Program-made: the position numbers and the translations under genes
Notes under the pieces: generated by a model
What the model saw: only the letters and a program-made list of their open reading frames with translations
Told to the model about the DNA's origin: nothing
Database searches by the model: none
In this document: positions 31,564 through 43,587 of the stretch, one piece after another
How positions within the stretch are numbered: the first letter of the stretch is position 1
Layout of the letters: each line of letters opens with the position of its first letter
DNA from: Enoplolaimus lenunculus
Taxonomy: Eukaryota; Nematoda; Enoplea; Enoplida; Thoracostomopsidae
Direction: 5' to 3'
DNA: 64,000 nucleotides
Assembly: GCA_030248215.1 (NCBI GenBank)
Contig: JASANG010003195.1
Location: forward strand, 80,647 to 144,646

Positions 31564-32439
31564 AAGTGATTTAAACAGTAATTTGCATATTTTTGTAACA
31601 CAACAAATTAGCGGTTTCAAAAACTTATATATGCACATCTACTAATTCGTTATTTGACATAATGTACTTGAAATGCAAATTAAGCAAATATCTGTACATT
31701 CACCCTAAGGGGGGTCGGGACGTAGTAAACACCACTTTCTTGTGGCAATTTTTGCCTGAAAACTTTATTCGTTTGGTAAATACCAAAATTTTGAATTTAT
31801 ATTCAAAAAAAATTGGTTCAACCAAACCAGGAATTCATTTTGGCCTTTCTGGTTCCAATGTCCATGCACTGAAGTTGCTTTTGGTACTTCAAAAGTTAAA
31901 AAATGCTAATAACCGTATTTTATTTGCATAAATGGTTCGTCATACAGTCGCTAATCGCTAGCAACACACTCAAAAACTACCGAATCATTATAGACAATTA
32001 ATTTGATGCTGTAGCTTAGTAATCGGTTAATCAACGTTTGCCAGTATATTCAATTTACCGGTTTGTATATTAGTTGCCTACGGGTGTGCGACCTTCGGGC
32101 GATGCATCCCTTCGTTAGCCGCCACTGACCCCCTGAGCGAATTATTGAATCATCGACCTTAAACACTAAGAAAATTTTAGTCTTTTTGTGGGCAAAATTA
32201 GCCAAAAAATAACATTTTGTGAGAGTAAATTTACGAAGCTTTAGAAATAGGGTCCATCCCTTAGGCGCAGACGTTATGCACTGGATGTATTAATGAATTG
32301 ACGCTAGAAATAGTTTCTGTTTCTCAATTACTAAGTCTAATTATTAATTTCGTTAATAACAGTGAGTTTACTCTCATTCGATAAGCAACTCGGACGGCGA
32401 ACAGTAATTGGTTAATTTGAGAGACGATGTTTGCGAAGG

Positions 32440-32725
32440 CAATGTAAGCGTGTGAGACATGCTTGTCCTAGTGCATATGCAATAAATGCAATGCACAGTG
32501 TGGTGTATGCTTGCTGGCAGCATACGGTCGACAGATATAGTCGACAAAAAATGCCGTTGGAGAGGCTGGCTGTGTGGCGCAGTGGTAGGGTGTTCGCTTT
32601 AGGATCCATAGGCTGACAGTTCGATCCCCGTTCCGGAGGTCCGCTTTTTCAGCTGCTTAGTAAAAAGGTCTGAAGTCCCAGTTGTTACCAAGACTGACAG
32701 GCAATACGTCGAAGTTTTACATCTG
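32440..32725 (+). repeat. SINE-like element with tRNA-like module
   Basis: GTGAGACATGCTTGTCCTAG head, GCATACGGTCGACAGATATA, then GTGTGGCGCAGTGGTAGGGT (A box) and GTTCGATCCCCG (B box) ending in CTTTTT, then CAGCTGCTTAGTAAAAAGGT and CTGAAGTCCCAG. The tRNA-like part sits in the middle rather than at the 5' end. Confidence 0.8.
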
Positions 32726-32819
32726 AGCAGAATTATTTTGATTTTTATAATCTTCCAGCAGGTTGGAATAAAGCCTTTAAAAGTGAATTTGTTTGAGGTT
32801 CTTGAGAAATTTCAACTGC

Positions 32820-33306
32820 GCATATACCTCCTGCTTCCAGGATACAGCCGGAAGTCTGCCTCCGGTTCCGGGTTCCGGCAGAAAATGGGCCTCTGGCTCC
32901 GAAACGTTTGCATAATTTTGAAAAATTTATCGGTTTAGCGCGGTTCGTTCTGCTTTTGTCACAATTTTCAGGAAAGAATTTCCAGAATTTCGCAATTAAA
33001 CCATCATTTTTACTACTAAATTTCGCCTCACTTCAGGCTCCGGTTCCGGCAAGTTTCGTTGACCTCCGGATTTTTGACCTCCGGTAGCACCCTGCAAAGA
33101 TTATTACTTAGCGTCATATTTGACTGTTGGTCGAATGAGATGTTGGCCGAGTTTGCGAGTCCGCGATCCAAAATTTCAAAAGTTAAGCTCCGAATTCGTA
33201 TGTTTGGTGCCAATAATTAATTAAAAATGCTGAATATGGGGTTCAAAGATAGGCATTTCTCTGTGAAACAATTAACCCTTTTTCGCATGAATATTTTCAA
33301 TTTCAA
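32820..33306. repeat. CTCCGG-type repeat and a TTAA-element scrap
   Basis: Positions 32820-33095 match 1195-1503 in order. At about 33268-33306, ATTAACCCTTTTTCGCATGA then ATATTTTCAATTTCAA is the left end of a TTAA element with the rest missing. Confidence 0.65.
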
Positions 33307-33771
33307 CCCTGCGGTATTTTGATTAAATAGAAATCACCAAAAATTCTCCAAAATATTTTTAGCAAAAAATTGCAAAAACACTGAAATCTATTGATAATCT
33401 CGAGGTAATGCACAAGATTGTTCTATAAGAAGTTAAAATTATATATAAGTAAAATAAATAAATAAGTATATATATATATATATTTAGTATTCAATATCAG
33501 AACGGATACACGATTCTATAGTAAGTTTTAGTATAATTAATAACACCGTTACTATTTAATGCTTAATGTTATTTTTTAAATTAGTTAAAATCGGAAATTG
33601 ATAATATTTCAAGATTAAATTGAAGTATTTTCATTCTTAAAAACAATGCCCAAAGCATACTTTACTATGCGAAATTGACGGTAAAACCTTGACAACAAAT
33701 GACCGAACTCCTTTAGGAAGGATTTTCAGACGGCAGGATACAGCTATCGTCAGTTGCTGATAGGTACTGCA

Positions 33772-34280
33772 CTGTAGTGACCCGAATAAGAGGGGGTCTC
33801 CATTTTCAGTCCTAATCAACAGTATTCCGTATCCCTAATAAGAGTCCGTAAGCGGATAGAGTCCCTAAACCATAATTAGCGTCCATAAATAATCAATTAT
33901 CCCTAATTGTAGCGCTGTAAACTAATTAGTGATGAGCATAGTATGTAACGCGCTGTTTGAATGTATTTCGCCCAGTTACTGTACAAAAATTCAAATTCAC
34001 GGCTATTGCTAGTTTTGGTTGTTTGAAAACCTATTGCTAACTGGTGATTGTTGCTAGATACAGTTGGAAATACGATATAAGGGCACATATTCTCTAATGT
34101 GTAGATTTTCAAACTCACAAACTCCTGCAGTTGCGGTGCTTAAAAATTGCACATAAAGTAGGGCAAATCAAATTTGAAAAATATGCAGATATTCAACGCT
34201 CATCATTCACTGAGTCGAAAGTTTACAAAACCTATCACCAACTGGAGTAAGGTGCTACACACATTTGAGAATACTGGCGC
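33772..34280. repeat. GACCCGAATAA fragment followed by a GTGATAG element
   Basis: ACTGTAGTGACCCGAATAAG to TTATCCCTAATTGTAGCG (about 33912) is the left part of a GACCCGAATAA element. From about 33915, CTATTGCTAACTGGTGATTG and CACACATTTGAGAATAC belong to the GTGATAG family. Confidence 0.65.
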
Positions 34281-34591
34281 AGCATTGTAATTACGACTGC
34301 TATAACAACCAGAAAAAAATACTAACTTCTGGTGGTAAAACTGTGAAAATTATAGGTTTAGGCAAAAAACAACCTAAAAAGGCGATTTTAGGTTGCATCT
34401 CAAAGGCTAAACCTACTATTTTAATAGCGCTTCACTTTGCTTAACCAGAATTACCTGGAACTAAGCGTTGTTCGTACTACGTCTGAGTGATTTAGGCCAT
34501 GTTTGTGTACGGGAACGTGCCTTCAATCAGGATTGGGCAATACAGATGGCAACAAGCGGAAGCGGAAAGTTTTTTGAAACGTTCAATTTTT

Positions 34592-34838
34592 GGCCCATGC
34601 TTAGATCAGGAGCGGAACGTTTTTCTTGTAGATTGCTATGGAGTAAGCTTAAGGTTTACACTAAGGGTAGCGGTATACTTTTGATGACGTCAGCCGCCGT
34701 CTGTCACCGTCCGAAATGCCGGACTGCACCGCATGAAAAATACAGCGCCGTCCTGATTTTTTGCTTGGGCTCAGGCTTTAGACTTAGGCTTAGGCAAATA
34801 TGCTTATCCTATTGTTACGACCCTGCATTGGCCCAATT
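34592..34838 (-). repeat. TTAGGC element type A interrupted by a GGCGCC element
   Basis: CATGCTTAGATCAGGAGCGG and GGAGTAAGCTTAAGGTTTAC form the left arm. TTTTTTGCTTGGGCTCAGGC to TTGTTACGACCCTGCATTGG then CCC forms the right arm. The insertion (34662-34755) lies at the TA of the GACTAATTTTTT site. Confidence 0.8.
34662..34755. repeat. GGCGCC element, short, nested
   Basis: TAAGGGTAGCGGTATACTTT and TACAGCGCCGTCCTGA at the ends, with GATGACGTCAGCCGCCGTCT between. It shows that the GGCGCC family also inserted into TTAGGC elements. Confidence 0.82.
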
Positions 34839-34894
34839 CTTTTAACAACTCTCTAGAGGAACAGCATAAAGGTTATGATCTTTGACCATATTTT

Positions 34895-35300
34895 CAATGG
34901 TGCATAGCACCTATCGCCAGTTGGTGATAGATCTTTAACCCTTTATCACATAAATATTTTCTATTTCCCCTGAGACCTACTTTTATGCTAGGATTCGAAC
35001 TCCAGCGACTGGAGTGGGAGGCGTATACCATCAACACTCCGCTATAGGAGCTTGACGCTCGAGCGCGAGGGGGTTCTCACGTCTTTTGGCGATTTAGTAC
35101 TATGTATACGTGTTGCAATTGTTCAACACGGTGCGATATATATTATTTAACGTATATACACTGCGCTCAGTTGCCAATAAGCAACTCAATGTGAGAAGGA
35201 GTTAAACGTTCGAATCATTGAACTCAAAGCTTAGCAGTTTATCAAATTTTCAAATTTGATTAACACTATTTCTGTGCAAAATTTAAAATTTCCAACCGCA
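34895..35300. repeat. GTGATAG element interrupted by a TTAA element
   Basis: CTATCGCCAGTTGGTGATAG then ATCTTTAACGTTCGAATCAT across the insertion, comparable with GGTGTAACTTTCGAAACAGT near 7264. Confidence 0.65.
34935..35205 (-). mobile_element. TTAA-flanked non-autonomous element
   Basis: TTAACCCTTTATCACATAAA to TGTGAGAAGGAGTTAA. The tRNA-like core is diverged (GGATTCGAACTCCAGCGACT, CGCTATAGGAGC). A tail of ATATATATTATTTAACGTAT is shared with 62797-62951. Confidence 0.82.
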
Positions 35301-35308
35301 ACAGTTCC

Positions 35309-35428
35309 CAGAATCGTCTCAACTCAAAGTGAGAATTAACTCAACTGAGAGTGAGTTAATGTTTACTGATTCAGAAATAACTAACTCGCTAGCTGAATTG
35401 ATTAGTCAACTTATTGGAATTTACAGTG
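35309..35428 (+). repeat. GAGTTGA element, 3' half
   Basis: CGTCTCAACTCAAAGTGAGA to ATTGGAATTTACAGTG. The left end is lost. Confidence 0.78.
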
Positions 35429-35708
35429 CAAAGTCAATAGAAGTTTAGCCTAAACTGATTTTATACGTAAAAAAGCTGATTGGCTTCGGCGAATTAGTAA
35501 TTGGCTTGAATAGCATATTGACCCTACGACACCACTATTAAACTTTTGAAGGACTGGAATCAAAGTAACAGTTTCGGCGTTTGAATTAAACCTACTGCAT
35601 CGTATGGTCAAAAAACTAAATCTGACTGCCCCTGCTTCCGTGATTTTAGCATCGACCCTCAGGTTTCAGCCCAGTTAACCAATCGGCATTGCCGCTAATA
35701 GACAAATC

Positions 35709-35914
35709 GGCCCATTTAAAGATCAGAGCCGGAAACGGTTTTCTGCTGGACTGCAATAGTGTAAGCTTAAGCTTTAGACTATTTTTTTTGCTTGGCTTAG
35801 ACTTAGGCTTAGGCTTAGGCTCAGGAATAAGCTAATTCTTCTGGCTTTTGGCTTCTGCTTAGGTTTTAGGAATACGCTTATAATACTGTTCCGGCCCTGT
35901 TCTTTACATTGGTC
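35709..35914 (-). repeat. TTAGGC element, type A
   Basis: CATTTAAAGATCAGAGCCGG at the left and ACTGTTCCGGCCCTGTTCTT then TACATTGGTC at the right. Confidence 0.85.
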
Positions 35915-36232
35915 GGCAAATCGTACATTATCAAAAGGTATAGCGCAACATTTAGGCCCTATATAACGTCATAGACCCGCATAAAATTTTAGAAACCAGG
36001 AAACCATCACTTCATATTAAGCCTACAGACGGTAGTCGGGCGGGGTTATTATGAGAAGCAGCAAAACTTCGGATTATTACAAGATATTGGCTTTAGTTTT
36101 TGAACCCCTACATAAGCACGCCTTAATGTTTATGCTAAACAATTACTTAGCTAATAGGTCGTATTAAAAGTACTAAATTTAAGTAAATACTTATGCAAAT
36201 TCCACAATATCATGCGTATATCAGGTGAGTTT

Positions 36233-36405
36233 TTAGGGTGTAGTGTGCAGTGCACTGAAGCTTTTTTAGCTTCAGTACGCTGCAACACTGAAGTCAAAAA
36301 CCTTTAGGCTTACGCTTAGGAATAGGCTCATCCATACGCTTAGGCTTAGGCTTAGGCTTAAGAATATGCTTATACTAGTTTCGGCCCTGTTCTATACATG
36401 GGACA
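36233..36405 (-). repeat. CTTCAG palindrome fragment joined to a type A TTAGGC end
   Basis: CACTGAAGCTTTTTTAGCTT with CAGTACGCTG belongs to the CTTCAG family of 15590. From about 36300, TTAGGCTTACGCTTAGGAAT to TTTCGGCCCTGTTCTATACA is the right half of a type A element. Confidence 0.72.
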
Positions 36406-36697
36406 AAAACGTTAACAAATGTCCTTAGAGGAAACATGCCACCCTTGGTGTGGTTCCTGTGACCCGGCAGCTGGATACCATCGAACCCGTTTATTTCCAA
36501 AAAAACCTACAAGTCATAATAATTTAAGCAGTCATAGGAAACGATATTTTTTCCATTAAAGTATTAAAGTGAACATCTGGTTAATTGACAAAAAGAACCT
36601 GATTTTAGGCAAAAGTTTTCTTTCAAGAAATTCAAAAATGAACGAACCTAAAATTATAAATAAATTCATTATTTTATCAAAAGTTAATAAACAAACC

Positions 36698-36949
36698 TAC
36701 ACTGTAAATTTCAGTGAGTTGATTTTAACTCAGAATGACTTGAATTACTCAGTCTGAGTTAGGACTATCAGAGCTTAGAATTTTAAGTTGATTCAATTCA
36801 TTATGAGTTAATTAATCAAATCACCCTTAGTCAACTCAACTCAGAGTGAGAATGAACTCAACTCAGAGTGAGCTAATGTTTACTGATATTAATTCCGAAA
36901 TAACTAACTCGCTAAATGAATTGATTAATCAACTCATTGGAATTTACAG
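36698..36949 (+). repeat. GAGTTGA element (first of an inverted pair)
   Basis: TACACTGTAAATTTCAGTGA to AACTCATTGGAATTTACAG. It is followed after 65 bases by a copy in the opposite orientation. Confidence 0.88.
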
Positions 36950-37014
36950 CTTATGCAACTGGTGTCATTCTGTGTACAAAAAATATATTCAGCGCAATGT
37001 TGGCATTTTCGGCG

Positions 37015-37275
37015 TACACTGTAAATTGCAATGTATATTGATTAATCAATTCAGCTATAGCGAGTTGGTTATTTCAGAAATAATATCAGTAAACATCAAC
37101 TCAATCTAAAGTTGAGTTGATTGTAACTCTGAGTTAAGTTGACTCTGGTTGAGTTGATTAGTTAACTCAGAATGAATTGAATCAACTAAAAATTCTAAGT
37201 TTTGATAGTCCTTACTCAGACTGAATGATTCAACTCGTTCTGACTTAAAATCGACTCACTGAAATTTATAGTGTA
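37015..37275 (-). repeat. GAGTTGA element (second of an inverted pair)
   Basis: TACACTGTAAATTGCAATGT to CTCACTGAAATTTATAGTGT, opposite in orientation to 36698-36949. Confidence 0.88.
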
Positions 37276-37589
37276 TCTCTCTTTAATTATGGAGTGTATA
37301 CGGAATTCCGTTTGCACCCGGAACTCTGGCGTATGCTTGTTATTGCTCACACTTACGTTAATGATTGCTATTCTTGTCTTGTCTACACCGCGGGTACTGG
37401 AAAAGCTTGATACTGTCTTACGGAAGCTTTAAGGTGCCAGTTCAGCCCACGTACGCCGCTAATCTGTACTTTATCAAAAACCAAGATGTCGAGATCAACC
37501 AGACCAAAAAAATTTTTAGAAAACTTGAAAATTTTAACTTTTTAATGCATAAATTAATTGTAATACGGTCTTGACAGCACAGCGTCTTC

Positions 37590-37978
37590 TATGCTTCTTA
37601 AGCCTAAGCCTAAGCCCAAACCTAGTCTAAGCCTAAGCTTAAGCTTAAGCCTAAGCCTAAGCCTAAGCCTAAACCTAAGCCCAAGCCCAAGCCTAAGCCT
37701 AAGCCTAAGCCTAAGCCTAAGCCTAAACCTAAGCCCAAGCCCAAGCCTAAGCCTAAGCCTAAGCCTAAGCCTAAGCCTAAGCCTAAGCCTAAGCCTAAGC
37801 CTAAGGCTAAGCCTAAACCTAAGCCCAAGCCTAAGCCTAAGCCTAAGCCTAAGCCTAAGCCTAAGCCTAAACCTAAGCCCAAGCCCAAGCCTAAGCCTAA
37901 GCCTAAGCCTAAGCCTAAGCCTAAGCCTAAGCCTAAGCCTAAGCCTAAGCCTAAGCCTAAGACTAAGCCTAAACGTGA
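37590..37978. repeat. (CTAAGC)n array, about 385 bp
   Basis: About 62 tandem CTAAGC (TTAGGC) hexamers, with regular variants CTAAAC and CCAAGC that mark higher-order blocks of roughly 60-100 bases. The type A end words are absent here. Frames of up to 172 codons on both strands are the hexamer translated (two codons per unit) and are not genes. Confidence 0.95.
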
Positions 37979-38218
37979 GCCAACCAACCAACCAACTATT
38001 TATTTTCAAATAAATTAGGTTATTTTTTTTAACTTCTCTTGCGACTTGGAATAATTTCTCAGAAACTTCCACTTTTAAAGTTACCCTGTGGTCTGATGTA
38101 TTGTTGTAACATCGTCAATTTGTCAGTAATTTCATGGTTTTATCGCTTCTGCATATGAAGGCACTACATATTCGTCAGCGTTTTACCGATGTGCGGCATC
38201 AGCATAAAGGCTTATTGG

Positions 38219-38422
38219 CCCATGCATAGAACACGGCCGGCACAAGCCTAAGCCGAAACCTAAGCGTATGGATGAGCCTATTCCTGAGCCTAAGCCTAAG
38301 CGTATAGATGAGCCTATTTCTAAGCCTAAGCCTAAGCCTAAGCAAAAAATTAAGTCTAAAGCTTCAATTGACTCTATTATAGCTTCTCCGGAAAGCGATC
38401 CGGCCCTGCTCTATGCGTGGGC
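38219..38422 (+). repeat. TTAGGC element, type A
   Basis: GCCCATGCATAGAACACGGC at the left and GATCCGGCCCTGCTCTATGC then GTGGGCC at the right, so the outer 20 bases are nearly perfect inverted repeats. Confidence 0.87.
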
Positions 38423-39040
38423 CGGTTTATGTTGCCTTCATACATCCGTATGCCATGCTGAGTAATGTTAGTGTTGTCCTATAGGCTTATCGTACGGCGC
38501 CGTTCATCACCTTCGGTCACCGTGCAATAGCGTACGCGAGTGATTGTCGTAATCGGCACCCGGTTGAAAATTTTTATAACATGTAACCCCTTTCCCAAAT
38601 CCTAGCTACATCCGAGCTTCCATAAACATGTAATTTGAAAGGGGGGAGTCTTACAACATATTCAAATACAGTCACAACCTAGATTTACCTAAAAATAGAC
38701 CTTAGATCCTGAACTAATGCTGTCACGCAATATTAGCTGAAAAAACACAACATATTTAGCTAACTTCCGGCAAATAGGTCAAGCAATCATTATACACGAC
38801 GACTTGATAAGCGTTTAAGTCTATTATCCAAATTTAGTCCTTTTTCTAAACTAATACAATCTGCACCGTTAATGCGGACCAGATTCGAAGCGCGGGGGGC
38901 ACGGACTGCTGGATAAAGGAGGGTGTGGCCCCCAGAAATTTGTGGAAAATTAAAAAAAGGGTACGTTTTCAAAGCTAATACAATAGCTTAGCGTAAACGT
39001 AGAGCTTAAGTAATTTTCTCGCTCGATACGCAGATTCGTC
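38423..39040. other. Intergenic, mostly unassigned
   Basis: GGCTTATCGTACGGCGCCGT near 38482 is a small GGCGCC scrap. The rest has no feature I recognise. Confidence 0.5.
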
Positions 39041-39780
39041 GAAAACTTTTACACTTAACCATTTTGTCGTTAAGTTTACTTCAGTTAAAGTATTACTTAA
39101 GTCGCTGACTAAATTTGATATATTACACATTAACAATTCTGGCATACTAACCTTGGTCTAATTAAAATTGTTAACTCATGATCTGTCTTCAATACAAATC
39201 AAACTAAAGCTTCATTTTTATGATAGTGGCTCACATCTGGTGCTTTATTTGTTTTTGTTCAAAAAGTTAAGTTAAGTCGGTGAATTAAGTAATTACTTAT
39301 AAGTATAACTTAAGTATATACTTAAGTAAGATTTCAGAAACCCAGCCACTGTTTTTACATTAAATTATTGCTAAATAAAAAATCTAAAATCATTTTAAGT
39401 AATTTTCCAAAATTTTGTGAAAATTCTGTATCAACCGAGTTGACTAAGATCGATCATGCAGGCACGCCGGTACAAAAGGTCTCTTGGGTGTCAATCGACG
39501 CCACTGAATTTCTTCAGATCTTAAGTTTTGAGTTGGAATTTGAAACATTAAAATGCAAAAAAAATGTGCTGGCTTCTTGTTCGCTTCGCTTGCGAAATTT
39601 ATTGAATCGCCCTGTCTGTTCTTTGACTCGGTGGCGTACGAAACATTGCATTCAACTGTCCGTGTCCTGGTTCACGCCTCTGCTCAAAACGCAACTGAGT
39701 TGAAAGTTACCCTTTGAAATTTTAGAAATTTTACAATCAAATGCCTATAGGAAATATTTTCAAACTACCAGTTCCGGTTC
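39040..39780. repeat. ACTTAAG element and degraded CTCCGG-like sequence
   Basis: TTAAGTTTACTTCAGTTAAA through AGTATATACTTAAGTAAGAT and AAACCCAGCC (about 39345) is the ACTTAAG family. GTTCGCTTCGCTTGCGAAAT and CCAGTTCCGGTTCCGGTGC recall the CTCCGG repeats. The 111-codon frame at 39368 lies in this repeat and is not called. Confidence 0.5.
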
Positions 39781-40237
39781 CGGTGCATTAAGCTTTTAAC
39801 CTCGATTAAGATTGACAGGTTCGAGACACTTCTATAATCCGACCCTTATACCGCGTTATTTCGATAATATTTGCACAAATTCTCGTTCAAACCGCACATT
39901 GAAAAGGTTTGCTCCAGTAAACCATACGACAGGTTGAGTTTGAAGACCAGTTGAAATGACTTTTCAACATTTTAATGCCAAATTAATAAAATCAATTTAC
40001 CTCAACCAGAACCCGATTTGGCATATTTAATGAACCCGATTTTGTAGAGGATCATTTCAGAACCTCGCGTTCACTGTCATACTGCGGTAACCTGAGACTC
40101 TTAACGTAAACATTACTTTTAGTTGATCCGTTTTTTTCAAAATTTGCGTTGTCTGATTAAATAAAACAAAAATATTCTGAAACAGATTTCAAAACTAAAA
40201 ATACAACAAAACTATGAACCAAAGCGGAAACTTAGCT

Positions 40238-40460
40238 TTACGCCCTATTCACACGTGCTAATTTTTACTGCGAGAACTTGCGGATGCAATTTTCATGTGC
40301 AAGTTTTGTCCAAAATCTCGTTCGAAAAACTTGCAGCTGCAAATAATTCAAAAAAATCATAGCTAGTAATTTAGTTAACATATGCAAAACAACCATGCAG
40401 ATTGACTAAAGTTATTGCAGCCGCTTTGTCATTGGTTGATGAAAAAATGCAAGTTTGAAA
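40238..40460. repeat. CACGTGCA element, right end missing
   Basis: CGCCCTATTCACACGTGCTA at the left, CTCGTTCGAAAAACTTGCAG and TCATTGGTTGATGAAAAAAT inside. It breaks off before the mirror end. Confidence 0.78.
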
Positions 40461-40619
40461 AGAATTTTAGAGCGAACCCCAGTTTAAGCATTTTCTGCTC
40501 CGTTGTGATTCTATTGATTTAGCAACTTTTATAAGCTGCCCATATTATGTAGATTTAGAATAAAATTTAAGGTTTCATCGGTCTAGAAAATAGCTTTGAA
40601 TTTATAAATCGACAACCAT

Positions 40620-40770
40620 TTTTCGCCACACAATGTTCAGAACCTAAGCCTAAACCTAAGCCTAATCCTAAGCATAAACATAACCATAGCGACAAATTGT
40701 CGATTCGACAATATTTTCGATTTACAAGTTGTCAGTCGACGAGTTGTCGTGTGTCGAATTGTTGTTATTG
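40620..40770. repeat. TTAGGC-rich stretch and CGACAA fragment
   Basis: CCTAAGCCTAAACCTAAGCC near 40643, then CGACAAATTGTCGATTCGAC and AGTCGACGAGTTGTCGTGTG. The arrangement recalls 44148-44353, where a TTAGG-bearing core sits between CGACAA ends. Confidence 0.6.
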
Positions 40771-41638
40771 AGACTTCAGTTTTAAATCAGTTGTTTTTGG
40801 TAGTTTCCAAAATTACAATGGTCACAAATTGCAACAAATTACCACATGATTTATGGGCCTAAAACGGTAAACAAAAGCTCACAGGCGATCAAATCAGGTT
40901 AAACCTAAACCTGAAAGCCCACACCGAACATTAATTTTCAAAATTGACAAACGAAAACTGCAACCCCTGTCTCATTAACTGTAGACGTCATCACCCCCCA
41001 AGAGGAAATTTTACTCGTAATTTTTTTCAGCAGAATTTGTAAATTCAGTTACACCAAAAAACTTGCTGTTTTGAAAAATTCTATTTTGACTAATTTTGTT
41101 GTCATTGGCTAAAAACGTGGACTCATTAATGTTTCGATGGACTCCAAGTCGAGCCATGCCCTCTTGTGATTGGTCATTCCTCCGTCGCTTTTGTACAATT
41201 ACCAATGAATGAGCTCGGTGTAGTCAGGGTTTCGGTTCCAAAGGGTATAACTGTAAATGAACCATTTTACGAGTCAGCGTATCAATTAGTCCCGAAGCAG
41301 GCTAGGGTGGCGACCCCAGAATTCTGGGACGGAGGCCTGGGGCGCCGCTTGTGATGATCAAAATATTTTTCAATTTTTTTTGTTTAAAATCTTGTTAGAG
41401 TGGGTGCCCCCTGCTTTAGGGTCGAGGCCCACAAATGGGGGTACGGTTGGTGGCTTATCCGGTGCTGGTTGCGATTGAGAAAATTTTATAAATTCTCAAT
41501 CCTGCTGTAGGTTAAGTGCAATCCCTGTGAACAAGTGTGGATGCTCGGATTTCAGGAAACCATACATGCAGTATAATTGAGGGTACATCTCCGCTGTATA
41601 TATCTATTCCTCCTTATGTGCCTCAAGTACAAGGGAAC
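40771..41638. other. Intergenic, nothing assigned
   Basis: No gene or family recognised. The short frames near 41011-41354 lack start context, splice signals or domain features. Confidence 0.5.
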
Positions 41639-41639
41639 C

Positions 41640-41806
41640 AGACCCGTAGCCAGCTCACCTTGCTAGAGGGGGCTCAAAAATTTTCAGGAGGGGCATTCAA
41701 GGTTTTTAATGGCTTACAATCAAGATTAAAAATTTACAAGGGGGGGCAAAATATTTTCAGGGGTGCTCAGCCCCCCCGCCTGGCCCCCCCTTGGCTACGG
41801 GCCCGA
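41640..41806 (+). repeat. GTAGCC element
   Basis: CCCGTAGCCAGCTCACCTTG to CCCCTTGGCTACGGGCCCG, with GGAGGGGCATTCAAGGTTTT inside. A well-preserved copy. Confidence 0.87.
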
Positions 41807-42149
41807 AGTGAACCTAACCATATTTCACCGCAATTATCATACACTAAACTTATTTTGTGGTTTCGCTTATTATTAAGTAACGTTAGTATGCTGGTTGCTG
41901 CGCTGAGCTAAAATATAATTATGATGCAGTTTGCCAGAAATACAACAAATTTTGAGGGTTGATTGGTTAGCGGTCGGAGGCGTATGCCTTCAGAGTCGGT
42001 TCGTTTCCTGTTTATAAAAACAGATTCGATTAGACATACAGATTCGATTAGACAATACAAATTAATCTGATACAGGATATGGGCGCCGGATGGTGCCCAC
42101 GAAAAGGGTTGGTCTCCATTTTATCGTAGATTTACAAGCAATTTCGTCC

Positions 42150-42403
42150 ACACTGTAAATTCCAATGAGTTGATAAATCAATTCAGCTCGCGAGTTGGTT
42201 ATTTCTGAATTAGTATCAGTAAACATTAACTCACTCTGAGTTGAGTTGATTCTCACTCCGAGTTGAGGTGACTCTGGGGAGTTGATCAATAATTGTCAGT
42301 ATGAAATGAATCAACTCAAACTTCTGAGTTCTGATAATCCTAACTCAGACTGAGTGATTCAACTCATTCTGAGTTAAAATCAACTCATTGAAATTTACAG
42401 TGC
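42150..42403 (-). repeat. GAGTTGA element
   Basis: CACTGTAAATTCCAATGAGT to CTCATTGAAATTTACAGTG; single, not paired. Confidence 0.88.
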
Positions 42404-42479
42404 GCGGACCTGTGAAAATGGGTAAGTTTAATTCGTAGCAGCTTATTCTGAACCGGACTTCAATTGTACGGCCCTATCG

Positions 42480-42857
42480 GGCCCGTAGCCAGAAGGCGAC
42501 CGCTGGGCGATCAACCCTCTTGACGAATCTTGGCCACTACCATTGAAAATTTTCAACCTTGCTTGTAAATCGTCGAAAATTCTTGTACTGTAAGACTTTA
42601 AACTTTAGGCATTTGTGAAAAAAGCTACTTAGTGTACGTAATTCATTCTGGAGCAGCTGATGCACATTTGTTCAATCTAACTGCCGGGCCCGTGGTCAAG
42701 GGGGGGCAGAGGGGTTCATCCCTTCCCTGGAAAAATTTTAGCCCACCTAGAAAGGTTTCAATCTTGCTTGTAACTCTTTGAAAACTCTTGAATGCCAATC
42801 TTGAAAAAATTTTAGCCCCCCCCCCCCCCCTAGCAAGGTGAACTGGCTACGGGACTG
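42480..42857 (-). repeat. Two GTAGCC elements
   Basis: A worn copy starts GCCCGTAGCCAGAAGGCGAC (about 42480-42590). A better one runs GGCCCGTGGTCAAGGGGGGG to AACTGGCTACGGGACTG (about 42685-42857), with a 13-base C run. Confidence 0.78.
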
Positions 42858-43164
42858 CATTTTGTTCGTATGCAAATTATTGTAATTCACAGGAATGTCC
42901 AACAGTGCGCGTCCGAGTATAGGCGCAACCCTCAAGACATTGTCAAGTACCAAAAAATCATACGGAGTCAACGCTGATTGGTTGATTTCTGTTTTGATGG
43001 TACAGTTTTAGTAATTATGCTGGCATCAAAGTCTCTGCAGAACCGAATGTCAACCAAAATTTATGACCATATTTTGGGTCCATAATTATGCGATGTCCTC
43101 TGATGAGCATCATGTGTGTCGTTCTGTTTTCGCTTATTTTTGCTTTTTATTATTTTTATTATGT

Positions 43165-43508
43165 TATTATTGTAGTAGTAGTAGTTGTTGTTGTTTTTTG
43201 TTGCTTGTTGTTGTTGTTGTTGTTTGTGGACGTTGTTGTTGTTGTCGTTGTTGCTGTTGTTGTTGTTGTTGTTTTTGGCGTTGTTGTTGTTGTTGTTTGT
43301 CGACGTTGTTTTTGTTGTCGTTGTTGTTGTTGTTGTTGTTGTTGTTTTTGGCGTTGTCGTTGTTGTTGTTGTTGTTGTTATTGTTGTTATTGTTTTCCGT
43401 TGTTGTTTTTTGTTGTTGTTTGTTTGTTGTTGTTGTTGTTGTTTTTTGTTGTTGTTGTTGGTGGTGTTGCAGTTGTTGTTTTTTCTTATTGTGATTGTTG
43501 TTGTTTCT
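43165..43508. repeat. (TTG)n trinucleotide repeat
   Basis: About 340 bases of GTTGTTGTT with TTTTTGGCG and GTCGACG interruptions. Frames reading polyvaline, polycysteine or polyleucine are artefacts. Confidence 0.96.
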
Positions 43509-43587
43509 AGTTTTAAAACATTAGTCTAAGGTAGGGCACAACCGAACTTTGCCATTTCTCATATAGAGCATACCATTAAGCAAAACG

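Noticed and set aside
37590-37978. Chromosome end (telomere)
   Set aside because: Unique and repeat DNA continues on both sides for many kilobases; at most an interstitial tract.
37554-38072. Long leucine/arginine, serine/leucine and glycine/leucine frames
   Set aside because: They are the CTAAGC hexamer read in different frames.
43063-43529. Three overlapping cysteine-, valine- and leucine-rich frames
   Set aside because: They are the (TTG)n repeat in its three frames; none is a plausible membrane protein.
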